NCBI GenBank assembly: GCA_023544645.1
Contig: JAMJFO010000015.1
Coordinates: forward strand, 1-60,281
Direction: 5' to 3'
DNA length: 60,281 nt
DNA from: Desulfobulbaceae bacterium
GTDB taxonomy: Bacteria; Desulfobacterota; Desulfobulbia; Desulfobulbales; Desulfobulbaceae
Numbering within the stretch: the first letter of the stretch is position 1; the number at the start of each line of letters is the position of its first letter. Below are positions 35,198 to 43,682 of the stretch, piece after piece. The translations under genes were made by a program, and so were the position numbers. The notes beneath the pieces were generated by a model. It saw only the letters and a program-made list of their open reading frames with translations, did not search any database and had not been told where the DNA came from.

Positions 35198-35236
35198 CCT
35201 CAGAATAACAATGCGTAATTCATCAAGAGAGAAACA

Positions 35237-35659
35237 ATGGATACACAGGCCAATATGATGCGGCTCACAACACAGCGACAAATAATCCTGGAAGAGTTGT
35301 CAAAGGTCAAAACTCACCCCACGGCCAGCGAACTCTACGACATGGTCAGAAAGCGTCTGCCGCGCATCGGTCTGGGTACGGTTTATCGCAACCTTGAACT
35401 GATGGCCGAAAATGGCATGATCCTCAAACTCGAAGTTGGCGGGACCCAGAAACGATTCGATGCGACAACCGATACCCACTATCATATCCGCTGTTCCGGA
35501 TGCGGCAGGGTCGATGATATCGACACCCCGGTCGTGGATGATCTGGTCCGCGAAGCTGCCGAGGCTACCTCCTACGAAGTCCTCGGCCACCATGTTGAAT
35601 TTTCCGGACGGTGTCCGAGCTGCCTGAAAAAAGGCCGCAAGGGAGATCGGGTCCAGTAA
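35237..35659 (+). CDS. Fur family transcriptional regulator (PerR-like)
   Basis: 140 aa. Winged helix (about 8-80: LTTQRQIILEEL, HPTASELYDMVRKRLPRIGLGTVYRNLELM) then the dimerisation domain with the metal ligands THYHIRCSGCG (His, His and a CxxC) and a C-terminal CPSC. Paired CxxC motifs hold structural zinc. Fur, PerR or Zur cannot be separated with certainty; absence of extra N-terminal residues and the PerR-like operator favour PerR, a peroxide sensor. Single gene with promoter, palindrome and a strong terminator. Confidence 0.92.
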   Translation: MDTQANMMRLTTQRQIILEELSKVKTHPTASELYDMVRKRLPRIGLGTVYRNLELMAENGMILKLEVGGTQKRFDATTDTHYHIRCSGCGRVDDIDTPVVDDLVREAAEATSYEVLGHHVEFSGRCPSCLKKGRKGDRVQ

Positions 35660-35706
35660 AAGGCACTTCAATCCTGCCGCGAACAACAGACCGGCATACC
35701 TGAACT

Positions 35707-35748
35707 CAATAAAAAAGACCGCTTCTCTTGAAGCGGTCTTTTTTATTG
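35707..35748. terminator. Bidirectional terminator between fur-family gene and tyrS
   Basis: A 19-bp perfect inverted repeat, 35707-35725 with 35730-35748, 4-nt loop, A6/T6 on either flank within the stem. It serves both convergent genes. Confidence 0.9.
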
Positions 35749-35764
35749 CATTTCTCAACAGTGG

Positions 35765-36979
35765 TCAGCCAAAAACAACCTGACAGAAACGTCTTTTGCC
35801 AACTTTTATCAACACTCTGTCCCGGGCCGGAACATTCAGGTCCACATCAGTTACTTTCTCGCCGTCCAGGGATACCGCATTCTGCTTGATCATCCTCCGG
35901 CCGTCGGAGGTCGATTTCACCAGCCCGGCATCGAGCAGGAGCTTGGGCAGCCATATGGCTTCCACGTCTGGAGGGATCCTGCATTCGGGGATATCATCCG
36001 GCAGCTGATGCCTGGCAAAGACCTGTTCAAAATTCTGTTCCGCGGCCTCAGCGGCCCCGGGGCCATGGAATCTGGCTGTCAGCTCTCTGGCAAGCCCTAT
36101 TTTAACCGCTTTGGGATGGACCTCGCCCCTGTCAACCTTTCCTTTCAACGTATTGATTTCCTGGATCGTGAGATCGGACAGCAATTCATAGTAACGAAAC
36201 ATCAGTTCATCAGAGACAGACATCACCTTGCCGAATATATTATCCGATGACTCGGTGATACCGATATAATTGCCCAGGGACTTGCTCATCTTGTTCACGC
36301 CGTCCAACCCCTCAAGCAGGGGCATGGTCAGAACAACCTGCGGCTCCTGGCCATGGCTGCGCTGCAGGTCACGTCCCATGAGCAGATTGAAGAGCTGGTC
36401 GGTGCCGCCGAGCTCGACGTCGGCCTCAAGCGCCACCGAATCGTACCCCTGGATGAGAGGATAAAGAAATTCGTGGATGGAGATGGGGCGGCCCGAATCA
36501 AACCGCTGCTTGAAATCCTCGCGCTCAAGCATACGCGCCACTGTAAGCTCCGAAGCCAGCCTGATCATATCATAGGAACTGAACTCTTCGAACCAGGAGG
36601 AATTAAATACCACCTCGGTCTTATCCCGGTCAAGGATCCTGAAGACCTGCTCCTTGTAGGTTTCAGCATTGCGTTTGACATCCTCACGGGTCAGGCGGGG
36701 ACGGGTGTCTGACTTGCCTGTGGGATCGCCTATGAGTCCGGTAAAATCACCGATGAGGAAATAAATCTGGTGCCCCAGCTGCTGAAAATGGCGGAGCTTC
36801 TGCAGGAGAACAGTATGGCCCAGATGGAGGTCCGGGGCGGTCGGATCAAAACCGGCCTTGATCCTGAGAGGCTTCCCGGTTTTCAGGGAACGGGTAAGCT
36901 TGGCAACCAGGTCCTCACGGGAGATAAGGTCTACGATCCCTCTTTCAATGAGCGCAAGCTGCTCCTCAACAGATTTCAT
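35765..36979 (-). CDS. tyrS: Tyrosyl-tRNA synthetase
   Basis: 404 aa. Class I synthetase with HIGH-type motif HLGHTVLL, the KMSKS motif in [13 protein letters not shown], and a C-terminal S4 RNA-binding domain (about 340-404: [21 protein letters not shown]). Length fits the TyrS group of Deltaproteobacteria (about 400 aa). It charges tRNA-Tyr in the cytoplasm. It starts 9 bp after rny stops, so the two are cotranscribed from the RNase Y side. Confidence 0.97.
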   Translation of the reverse strand: MKSVEEQLALIERGIVDLISREDLVAKLTRSLKTGKPLRIKAGFDPTAPDLHLGHTVLLQKLRHFQQLGHQIYFLIGDFTGLIGDPTGKSDTRPRLTREDVKRNAETYKEQVFRILDRDKTEVVFNSSWFEEFSSYDMIRLASELTVARMLEREDFKQRFDSGRPISIHEFLYPLIQGYDSVALEADVELGGTDQLFNLLMGRDLQRSHGQEPQVVLTMPLLEGLDGVNKMSKSLGNYIGITESSDNIFGKVMSVSDELMFRYYELLSDLTIQEINTLKGKVDRGEVHPKAVKIGLARELTARFHGPGAAEAAEQNFEQVFARHQLPDDIPECRIPPDVEAIWLPKLLLDAGLVKSTSDGRRMIKQNAVSLDGEKVTDVDLNVPARDRVLIKVGKRRFCQVVFG

Positions 36980-36988
36980 TGTCGACTC

Positions 36989-38554
36989 CTACTTTGCATA
37001 TTCGACCGCCCGAGTCTCCCTGATAACGGTCACCCTGATCTGACCTGGATAGGTCAGCTGCTCCTCAATGGTTTTGGCAATATCCTGGCTCATCAGCAGG
37101 GCCTCGTCATCTTTTACCTTCTGACTGTCGACAATGATCCGCAGGTCGCGGCCGGCCTGAATAGCGTAGGATTTTTCCACCCCCTTGAAACCGTTGGCAA
37201 TATTCTCCAGGTCTTCAAGGCGCTTGACATAACTTTGCAGCATTTCTTTCCGGGCACCCGGTCTCGCGCCGGAAAGCGCGTCGGCAGACTGCACCAGGAT
37301 ATCGAGAACCGACTGCGGCGGCTGGTCTTCATGATGGGCGCCTATGGCATAGACGATGTCATCCCCCTCACCGTATTTCCGAGCCAGATCACGCCCGATA
37401 ATCGCATGGGAGCCCTCGACCTCATGATCCACGGCCTTGCCGATATCATGAAGCAGCCCGGTACGTTTCGCTTTTTTGACATCAAGTCCGAGTTCCGCTG
37501 CCATTACTCCGCAGAGAAAGGCGACTTCAAGCGAATGCTGCAGAATATTCTGCCCGTAACTGGTCCGGTACTTGAGCCGGCCGATGAGATTGACCAGTTC
37601 AACGTGCATGCCGTGGGCGCCGACATCAAAGGTCGCCTGCTCGCCCGCCTCGCGGATCTCAACGTCAATTTCCTTGGTGACCTTTTCAACCACCTCTTCA
37701 ATGCGGGCGGGATGGATACGGCCGTCGGAGATTAGCTGCTCCAGAGATCGACGGGCAATCTCCCTGCGGATGGGATTGAACCCGGAAAGGATAACCGCTT
37801 CCGGGGTGTCGTCGATGATGATGTCAATACCGGTCGCAGCTTCTATCGCCCTGATATTTCGACCTTCTCTGCCGATAATCCTTCCTTTCATCTCCTCATT
37901 GGGAAGCAGGACCATGGAGACGGTCTTGTCGGCAACATAGTCACCGGCGTAACGGGCAATGGCCAGAGCAAGAATATTTTTACCTTTCCGGTCCGCAGCC
38001 AGCTTCATCTCGTTTTCTATCCGGGCAAGCCGCTTGGCGGCATCCATTCTGGCCTCGCTCTCAATGGACTCCATCAACAGCTTTTTCGCTTCATCCCGGC
38101 CTATCCCGGCAATGGTTTCCAACTTGTAGCGCTGCTGATCAATCAGCGATTCCATCTCTTTTTCCCGCGACTCAAAGGCACGTTCACGGGCCGCGCAATC
38201 CCCTTCCTTTGAAGCAAGACGGAGTTCTCTTTTTTCAAGATTCACCAGCTCATGCTGCACTTCATCGAGCTTGCGGTCCAGCCGGCGCTGTTCATCCTTG
38301 ATCTCTCTTCGGCTGGCCTGTATTTCCTTTTCCGCTTCCTGCTTGACCTGGTAAGCCTCTTCCTTGCTTTGCAGCGAGGCTTCTTTCTTTATCTGTTCGG
38401 CTTCCTGGATGGCGTTTTCAATGATCTGCCTTCTTTGCGCTTCAATATTGGCCTGATTCCCTTCCAGCAGTTTTTTGCGGAGATAAAACCCGGCAACAAT
38501 ACCGACAACAAGGAAAATCCCGGACGAGACGAGTGTAACTGCATTCATTTCCAT
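36989..38554 (-). CDS. rny: Ribonuclease Y
   Basis: 521 aa, standard length. An N-terminal membrane helix (about 7-26) anchors a long coiled coil (about 30-205). A KH domain follows ([28 protein letters not shown] cut across about 225-255), then an HD phosphohydrolase domain with [12 protein letters not shown] as the metal site. Membrane-associated endoribonuclease that starts mRNA decay in bacteria lacking full RNase E function. Preceded by a long non-coding leader of about 400 nt beyond the 6S RNA gene. Confidence 0.97.
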   Translation of the reverse strand: MEMNAVTLVSSGIFLVVGIVAGFYLRKKLLEGNQANIEAQRRQIIENAIQEAEQIKKEASLQSKEEAYQVKQEAEKEIQASRREIKDEQRRLDRKLDEVQHELVNLEKRELRLASKEGDCAARERAFESREKEMESLIDQQRYKLETIAGIGRDEAKKLLMESIESEARMDAAKRLARIENEMKLAADRKGKNILALAIARYAGDYVADKTVSMVLLPNEEMKGRIIGREGRNIRAIEAATGIDIIIDDTPEAVILSGFNPIRREIARRSLEQLISDGRIHPARIEEVVEKVTKEIDVEIREAGEQATFDVGAHGMHVELVNLIGRLKYRTSYGQNILQHSLEVAFLCGVMAAELGLDVKKAKRTGLLHDIGKAVDHEVEGSHAIIGRDLARKYGEGDDIVYAIGAHHEDQPPQSVLDILVQSADALSGARPGARKEMLQSYVKRLEDLENIANGFKGVEKSYAIQAGRDLRIIVDSQKVKDDEALLMSQDIAKTIEEQLTYPGQIRVTVIRETRAVEYAK

Positions 38555-38956
38555 AGGAGCACACCGTTTATGTTGTACAGTTTGCCATGCAGCCGCGGCT
38601 TCAAATGCGAATCGGCAACTGTTGTGAAAAATGAGAAGAGAAGAGTGGCGGGGTCCAGAGAATGGCGCGCTTCAATTCGAGGAATAAAAGCGATGACAGA
38701 TTTCTACGTTACCAGAAAAGTGCTATCCCGGAAAAGACGCAAACACTTCTGTGCAACCGGCAGCAGTCGGCACAGACAGGAAATGTATTCCAGCGTCCGG
38801 GCCAGACAGCATGCCGTCCGAAAACGGCTGCCTGTAGGGATTGCCCGTATATGGTAAACCTGATATCATCAGAATTGTCGTTTTTCTCTGAACTGCGGAC
38901 AGGCCGCCAGTTCCGCTCTTTACCTCTCCGGTTTTCCCCGGAAAGATCGTGTATAT
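38555..38956 (-). other. Long untranslated leader upstream of rny
   Basis: 402 nt without a credible gene on either strand. Minus-strand hairpins include GAACTG(G)CGG-CCTGT-CCGCAGTTC (about 38892-38914), CTGAT-GAT-ATCAG (38860-38872) and a compound hairpin near 38795-38830 with GCCGT-TTTCGG-ACGGC flanked by CAGGCA/TGTCTG. If rny is transcribed from its own promoter here, it has an unusually structured leader. Confidence 0.45.
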
Positions 38957-38978
38957 AAAAACAGCAGACAGGCTGCTG
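38957..38978 (-). terminator. Terminator downstream of 6S RNA
   Basis: CAGCAG-CCTGT-CTGCTG stem (38962-38967 with 38973-38978) followed on the minus strand by TTTTTATA, about 10 nt past the predicted 6S RNA 3' end. Confidence 0.65.
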
Positions 38979-38987
38979 GACAATCCA

Positions 38988-39160
38988 AAAATCCCCACAC
39001 TGCCGTGTCACCGAAATGATTAAACCTAATAAAAATTAGGTGGGCAGATCTTGCCTTACGCAGGGAATCAATGAAGATTTCCATTATAAAACAGTGGAGC
39101 CGCCCTATCAATGAGTGTTTGGCTCAATACTCCGCTGATCACCAACAGCGCAGGGAAATT
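38988..39160 (-). ncRNA. ssrS: 6S RNA
   Basis: A ~173-nt RNA on the minus strand just downstream of zapA, the conserved location of ssrS in proteobacteria. The 5' end AATTTCCCTGCGCTGTT and 3' end GGCAGTGTGGGGATTTTT match, by eye, the termini of E. coli 6S RNA (AUUUCUCUGAGAUGUU and GGCAUCUCGGAGAUUC). They pair for 13 consecutive positions (39144-39156 with 38992-39004, including G-U pairs), giving the closing stem. 6S RNA imitates an open promoter and binds sigma-70 RNA polymerase in stationary phase. Exact ends and the central bubble are inferred. A TATAGT at 39183-39188 could start a precursor. Confidence 0.78.
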
Positions 39161-39231
39161 CTAATCTCTTAGCTTCTACCTTACTATAGCAGAATTACTC
39201 CAATTGCAAAATTATTATTTTACCAAACCGG

Positions 39232-39516
39232 TTATTCCATACCGGATGATACTTTATTTATCAATTTATCGATGGAGGCGTCCTGACGCGATCGAAAAGC
39301 GCTGAATTCTTTTTCCAGCTGAATATACCTGGCAGCTATTTTCAGGCAACAGAGAACCAGTATTTTATTGGAGGGAAGAGAGGTTCGTTTTACCGACCCT
39401 TCCTCGTCCAACTCGGCGCGCACCATTTTGATGATATGATCGACATCTTCTCTTGAGGCGTCGGTATAGAAGGAAAACTCCTGACCAAACAGCTCAAAAT
39501 GTACTAGTCGCTCCAT
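39232..39516 (-). CDS. zapA: Cell division protein ZapA
   Basis: 94 aa from ATG 39516 (MERLVHFELFGQEFSFYT), with CAGGA about 9 nt upstream; an in-frame start at 39543 would add nine residues. The N-terminal globular part (about 1-45) and C-terminal coiled coil (LKIAARYIQLEKEFSAFRSRQ) match ZapA, a tetrameric FtsZ-bundling protein. The adjacent coiled-coil gene upstream and the 6S RNA downstream are the usual ZapA context. Confidence 0.87.
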   Translation of the reverse strand: MERLVHFELFGQEFSFYTDASREDVDHIIKMVRAELDEEGSVKRTSLPSNKILVLCCLKIAARYIQLEKEFSAFRSRQDASIDKLINKVSSGME

Positions 39517-39554
39517 GCTTTTATCCTGCCTGGAATCAGGCAATCAATGCCCGG

Positions 39555-39866
39555 CTACTTGGCGGCAGCCTGATCTTTTTGAAACAGCTTCCCCTGCAGC
39601 TTTGCCGGATCTTCCCCTGACAGTTCATCCCCTTCCATCTCCTTTTCCCATTGTTCAATACGCTCAATGAGTCCGGCAACTCTCTCGCCGACCACGCCGC
39701 GTTCGCTGCGCAGCTCGGCTATCGTTTCCTGCATTTTTGCACACTCAGCATCCCGCTCCTCAAGCATTGACTCCATGGTCATGCACGATTCTTTCAACTG
39801 TCTATACCGTACCAGCAGGTTGTCGACAAACTCTTCCAGGCGAACAAGCTCGCTTTTGTTTTCCAT
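39555..39866 (-). CDS. zapB: ZapB-like coiled-coil cell division protein
   Basis: 103 aa from ATG 39866 (MENKSELVRLEEFVDNLL), with GAGGA 6 nt upstream. Almost entirely coiled coil (about 5-80), with a disordered acidic C-terminus ending QGKLFQKDQAAAK. Position directly before zapA and the small coiled-coil size point to ZapB, the ZapA partner that helps localise the Z ring. Sequence similarity to E. coli ZapB cannot be judged by eye because coiled coils diverge. Confidence 0.7.
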   Translation of the reverse strand: MENKSELVRLEEFVDNLLVRYRQLKESCMTMESMLEERDAECAKMQETIAELRSERGVVGERVAGLIERIEQWEKEMEGDELSGEDPAKLQGKLFQKDQAAAK

Positions 39867-39940
39867 GATAATCCTCACTTATCCCCAAACTCAAAAGGGC
39901 CATAACTATTTGAAATAAAAGAAACTCACAGCAGTCCCCT

Positions 39941-39969
39941 AGTATACTGAGCAGCACCGCCCAGCGCAA
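39941..39969 (-). promoter_or_regulatory. Putative promoter of the zapB-zapA-6S unit
   Basis: Minus-strand TTGCGC (39964-39969), 17-bp spacer, TATACT (39941-39946). Predicted start near 39934, about 68 nt before the zapB start codon. Confidence 0.45.
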
Positions 39970-39986
39970 GGATTTTTCAGACCTCT

Positions 39987-40475
39987 CTACATTCTGGTGC
40001 AGGACCAGCCAACCGGCTTGCCATCCTCATAGGGCATGCAACCGTGAAAAATCCTGGAGTCGCCATCAAAAACCAGGGATAAAAAATAACGATCGCCATC
40101 CCACATAGGCAGACTTCCAAGGGTGGCAACCGGATGCCACCCAAGGGTCCCCTCCTCGTTTACCGATTTCGGGGTCCCGGTAAATCGCGTTACCAGAAAT
40201 ATGAATCCCAGCCAATTCTCGCCGTCGGGACCAAAGCCCGGCCAATTGACGGTTCCCCGCAGCTCCATCTCCTCGCACCGGATGCCTGCCTCCTCCCATA
40301 TTTCCCGCCTCATGCAGGACTGCACATCTTCATCAGGCTCCAGCTTTCCGCCAAGGCCGTTATATTTGCCCCGATGATGATCATGGGCCCGTGCGCAGCG
40401 CCTGACCAGCAGGACATCCTTCCGGTCCGGCGAAAGAATATAGCCCAGGGTTCCGACAATCTGTTTATACATCAA
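39987..40475 (-). CDS. Nudix hydrolase (MutT/8-oxo-dGTP diphosphatase-like)
   Basis: 162 aa. Full Nudix box GGKLEPDEDVQSCMRREIWEEAGI split as G-x5-E-x7-REUxEExGU, beginning GLGGKLEPDED near residue 40. Downstream GYILSPDRKDVLLVRR at the N-terminus and WLGFIFLVTRF are typical of MutT-type enzymes. It would hydrolyse an oxidised nucleotide or other nucleoside diphosphate derivative; substrate not fixed by the sequence. Divergent from the lytic transglycosylase gene. Confidence 0.9.
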   Translation of the reverse strand: MMYKQIVGTLGYILSPDRKDVLLVRRCARAHDHHRGKYNGLGGKLEPDEDVQSCMRREIWEEAGIRCEEMELRGTVNWPGFGPDGENWLGFIFLVTRFTGTPKSVNEEGTLGWHPVATLGSLPMWDGDRYFLSLVFDGDSRIFHGCMPYEDGKPVGWSCTRM

Positions 40476-40501
40476 TCTTTTTCAGCCCGAAGGTTTATTA
40501 A

Positions 40502-40530
40502 CCTCACATTTTATAAAAATTATGCTACAA
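40502..40530 (+). promoter_or_regulatory. Putative promoter of the lytic transglycosylase gene
   Basis: CTCACA (40502-40507), 17-bp spacer, TACAAT (40525-40530), 60 bp ahead of ATG 40591. Confidence 0.4.
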
Positions 40531-40590
40531 TACCATTACTGTTTACAGAATATTGTTACCAATCGCAATGATGGTCCACGCAACAGTCTT

Positions 40591-42012
40591 ATGAAACAGC
40601 AGCCCGCAATGATTGTTCTCCTTTCAGCTCATACGCCCGGACTTTGTATATCCGCCCGGATGTGCGCACTGCTGGCGATCTTCATCATGCTTTTTTTCAG
40701 CCCCCTTCAGGGACAGGCTGCGGGGCTTTTCCCGGTTTATCCTTCCATAAGACCCAATGTCGCGTTCTGGGAAGATGTCTACAGCCGCTACACCACCAGG
40801 CAGGGAATCCTTCATGACCAGGACAACCTGGCCATTGTCTATACCATTGTCGACCTGGTCGACTGGAACGCCAGCAACTCCGCCCGGATAAACAAAGAAC
40901 TGATCAAACTCGCCCGACAGCATTATAAGACAATCCTTGCCGACCTGGCCGAGGGCAAAAAACCGGCCACCGAAAATGAAAAGCGGGTCGCCGCCATGTT
41001 TCCCCCGAACAGCCATCATGCTTTCAGAAAAGCACGGGACAATATCCGGCTCCAGATCGGCCAGAAAGACCGTTTCCTGGAAGGGGTCATTCGATCAGGA
41101 GCCTACATGCCGGACATAAAAAAAATATTTTCCGCTTACAAACTTCCCACGGAACTGGCCTACCTGCCGCATGTGGAATCCTCCTTCAATCCGGACGCCC
41201 ACAGCAAGGCCGGAGCTGCCGGCCTCTGGCAATTCACCCGGTCAACCGGCAAGCAGTACATGCAGGTCGATGATGTTGTCGACCTGCGCTACGATCCCTA
41301 TTACGCCGCCCGCGCCGCCGCAGTCTTTCTCCAGGGAAACTTTGAGGCGCTCGGATCATGGCCCATGGCCATAACCGCCTATAATCACGGCCGTAACGGG
41401 ATGTTGAGAGCAGCCAGGGAATACGACGGCTACGAACAGATTTTCAACAATTACGAGAGCAGGCTGTTCCGGTTCGCCTCACGCAACTTCTACTCTGAAT
41501 TCATCGCTGCAGTAAATGTTGCCCGCCGCCTTGAAAACGACAGAAACATCATTCTCGACCGGCCGGAAGCGACGATCATGGTTCGGATGGAAGGTTTTGC
41601 CCGGGCAGAGGACATCCGTTCCCATTTCCGTCTCTCCGAGGAGGATTTCACCCGCCTCAATCCGGCGCTCCGGAAACCGGTGCTGCAGGGGAAGAAATTT
41701 ATCCCGAAAAATCTTCATGTCCGGATCCCGGCCAATGCCCAAACCCGTGATCTCGCTTCGGCAATCCCGTCGCGGCTCTATCATTCCCGCCAGATCCGGG
41801 ACCAGGAATACATTGTCCGTCGCGGCGATACTGCCGGGTCCATCGCCCGTAAATACAGAATTTCACTTGCCGAGCTGGTCAGGGCCAACAATCTGAACAG
41901 CAATGCGATGATCCGCATCGGTCAACCATTGAAAATCCCTTCCGGGGCAAGCGAGAACAAAAATATTCAAATGGTGGTCCTGGAGCCCACCTCCAAAATC
42001 AAACCAAATTAA
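40591..42012 (+). CDS. Membrane-bound lytic murein transglycosylase D-like (SLT + LysM)
   Basis: 473 aa from ATG 40591 (MKQQPAMIVLLSA); the frame is open to 40522 but that part lacks a ribosome binding site. A signal or anchor segment (about 25-45) is followed by the SLT domain (about 185-300): LAYLPHVESSFNPDAHSKAGAAGLWQFTRSTG with the catalytic Glu of HVESSFNP, and MAITAYNHGRNGM. A C-terminal LysM domain (about 405-450: YIVRRGDTAGSIARKYRISLAELVRANN) binds peptidoglycan. It cuts glycan strands to make anhydromuropeptides. No lipobox, so anchoring would be by the N-terminal helix. Confidence 0.92.
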   Translation: MKQQPAMIVLLSAHTPGLCISARMCALLAIFIMLFFSPLQGQAAGLFPVYPSIRPNVAFWEDVYSRYTTRQGILHDQDNLAIVYTIVDLVDWNASNSARINKELIKLARQHYKTILADLAEGKKPATENEKRVAAMFPPNSHHAFRKARDNIRLQIGQKDRFLEGVIRSGAYMPDIKKIFSAYKLPTELAYLPHVESSFNPDAHSKAGAAGLWQFTRSTGKQYMQVDDVVDLRYDPYYAARAAAVFLQGNFEALGSWPMAITAYNHGRNGMLRAAREYDGYEQIFNNYESRLFRFASRNFYSEFIAAVNVARRLENDRNIILDRPEATIMVRMEGFARAEDIRSHFRLSEEDFTRLNPALRKPVLQGKKFIPKNLHVRIPANAQTRDLASAIPSRLYHSRQIRDQEYIVRRGDTAGSIARKYRISLAELVRANNLNSNAMIRIGQPLKIPSGASENKNIQMVVLEPTSKIKPN

Positions 42013-42143
42013 CAGCCCCTCCAGATTATGGTAATACAAATATCTACACGAACCTCAGGCCTGCCAGGTCCTGCCTGCACAACTCAAGCCGGCAATACTG
42101 TTTTTTCGGTCCACCGGAGTGATCAAGCAACAGGAACTACTTA

Positions 42144-43682
42144 ATGCCGTCCCCGCAAAACAACAGCCACAACAATTCCCCATTAACACGGACAGACCGG
42201 ATAGTCATCCCGCTGGGTAAGGCCGGGGGGATGAAGCAATGGGCCTTCAAACACCATGGCGGTGAAAACAAGTTTCAGGCCTTGATACGCAGCTGGTTCA
42301 GAATCTTTTTCATCATGACCCATGAATTTCCCAATACCAGGATAACTATTCGCGCAGCCGCCCTTACCTATTCCATCGTCCTGTCCCTGGTGCCCATTCT
42401 GGCCATGAGCACCGCGGTTCTCAAAGGACTCGGCAGCGACAATCAGATCAAAATTGCCGCCTACGCCTTCATTGACCAGCTGGAACCGGGTTTGCCGCCG
42501 GAGCAGAAAGCGTCCGGCACAGGGGAAGAAATTGCCCCCGTTGCTGAACCAGCCCCGGAAAAAACTTCTCCAATATCAGGCCGGGAGACCCACCAGGACG
42601 CCGCCGATGAAGCTGCCGCCGAGTCCTTGACCAGCCACCTGCGCAACGCTGTTGACACCATATTCGACTACGTGGACCGGACTAATTTTGCGGCCCTTGG
42701 CGCCTTTGGCATCGCCGGCCTGTTGATGGCCGTAGTGCTTGTGCTGAGCACCATTGAAAGCGCCATGAACGAAATCTGGCACACCAGGGAAGGCCGCTCA
42801 GTCTCCCGCAAGATCATGGATTATCTGGCCCTGCTCATCCTGCTGCCGATCTCCATCAACCTGGCCCTGGCCGGTGACGCCGTGCTGGAATCACCCAGGA
42901 TGATGTCCTACCTCCACACCATTATACCATCTGTCTGGGCCGTAACCACGCTGCTCAAGCTCCTGCCTTTCTTCTTTGTAGTCCTTACCCTGATGGTCAT
43001 GTACCAGTTTTTCCCCAACGTCAGGGTCAAGACCCATGCGGCCCTTGCCGGGGCGCTGTTCGCCGGCATTTTCTGGTTTGTCGTCCAGCGGGCCTATATC
43101 GTACTGCAGATCGGGGTTGCCAAATACAATGCCATCTACGGCTCTTTTGCCACAGTACCGTTGTTTCTCATCTGGATTCACCTGGGCTGGACCTTTATCC
43201 TCCTTGGCGCCAGCCTGGCCTATGCCGTGCAGAACCGCAACCAGTACCAGTTGCCCGGCAAAATCAGCACCCCCCAGCGGAACCTCCAGCTGGCCTTTGA
43301 CATACTCAATACAGCCTATGCCAACTTTGCTCGAAAAATACCAACCACCGTTGATGATCTGGCCACTGCAAACCCGGGAGACGAGCTGGGAAACATCCAG
43401 GAGATTACCGACCGGCTCATAGACAGCGGGCTGCTCTACAGGACCGAAAACAACGGACCGGGCTTTGTACCGGCGACCCCTGCGGAAAACATGGAAGCAA
43501 GGGAGGTGGTCCAGCTTATCCTGGGACATGAACAAATCCCCACCCCGGGCGGCGAGTTTTCAAAGCAGGTCATCGAGGCGGCGGAAGAGGCCATTCCCCC
43601 GGAGGCGTTCCCCCTTGTGAACCAACCAAACCAGGATTCCCCAACATTGAATCTGCATGAAACCCATGAAAAAACACCATAA
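42144..43682 (+). CDS. YihY/virulence factor BrkB family membrane protein
   Basis: 512 aa. After a hydrophilic start, six or so membrane helices (about 75-360): ITIRAAALTYSIVLSLVPILA (the BrkB opening helix), LSTIESAMNEIWHTREGRSVSRKIMDY, and YQFFPNVRVKTHAALAGALFAGIFWFVVQ. A long insertion (about 115-165) rich in Pro and acid sits between the first helices. The C-terminal soluble part (about 370-512) resembles a winged helix. This family was once called RNase BN by error; its job is unknown. It overlaps ftsH by 26 bp. Confidence 0.9.
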   Translation: MPSPQNNSHNNSPLTRTDRIVIPLGKAGGMKQWAFKHHGGENKFQALIRSWFRIFFIMTHEFPNTRITIRAAALTYSIVLSLVPILAMSTAVLKGLGSDNQIKIAAYAFIDQLEPGLPPEQKASGTGEEIAPVAEPAPEKTSPISGRETHQDAADEAAAESLTSHLRNAVDTIFDYVDRTNFAALGAFGIAGLLMAVVLVLSTIESAMNEIWHTREGRSVSRKIMDYLALLILLPISINLALAGDAVLESPRMMSYLHTIIPSVWAVTTLLKLLPFFFVVLTLMVMYQFFPNVRVKTHAALAGALFAGIFWFVVQRAYIVLQIGVAKYNAIYGSFATVPLFLIWIHLGWTFILLGASLAYAVQNRNQYQLPGKISTPQRNLQLAFDILNTAYANFARKIPTTVDDLATANPGDELGNIQEITDRLIDSGLLYRTENNGPGFVPATPAENMEAREVVQLILGHEQIPTPGGEFSKQVIEAAEEAIPPEAFPLVNQPNQDSPTLNLHETHEKTP

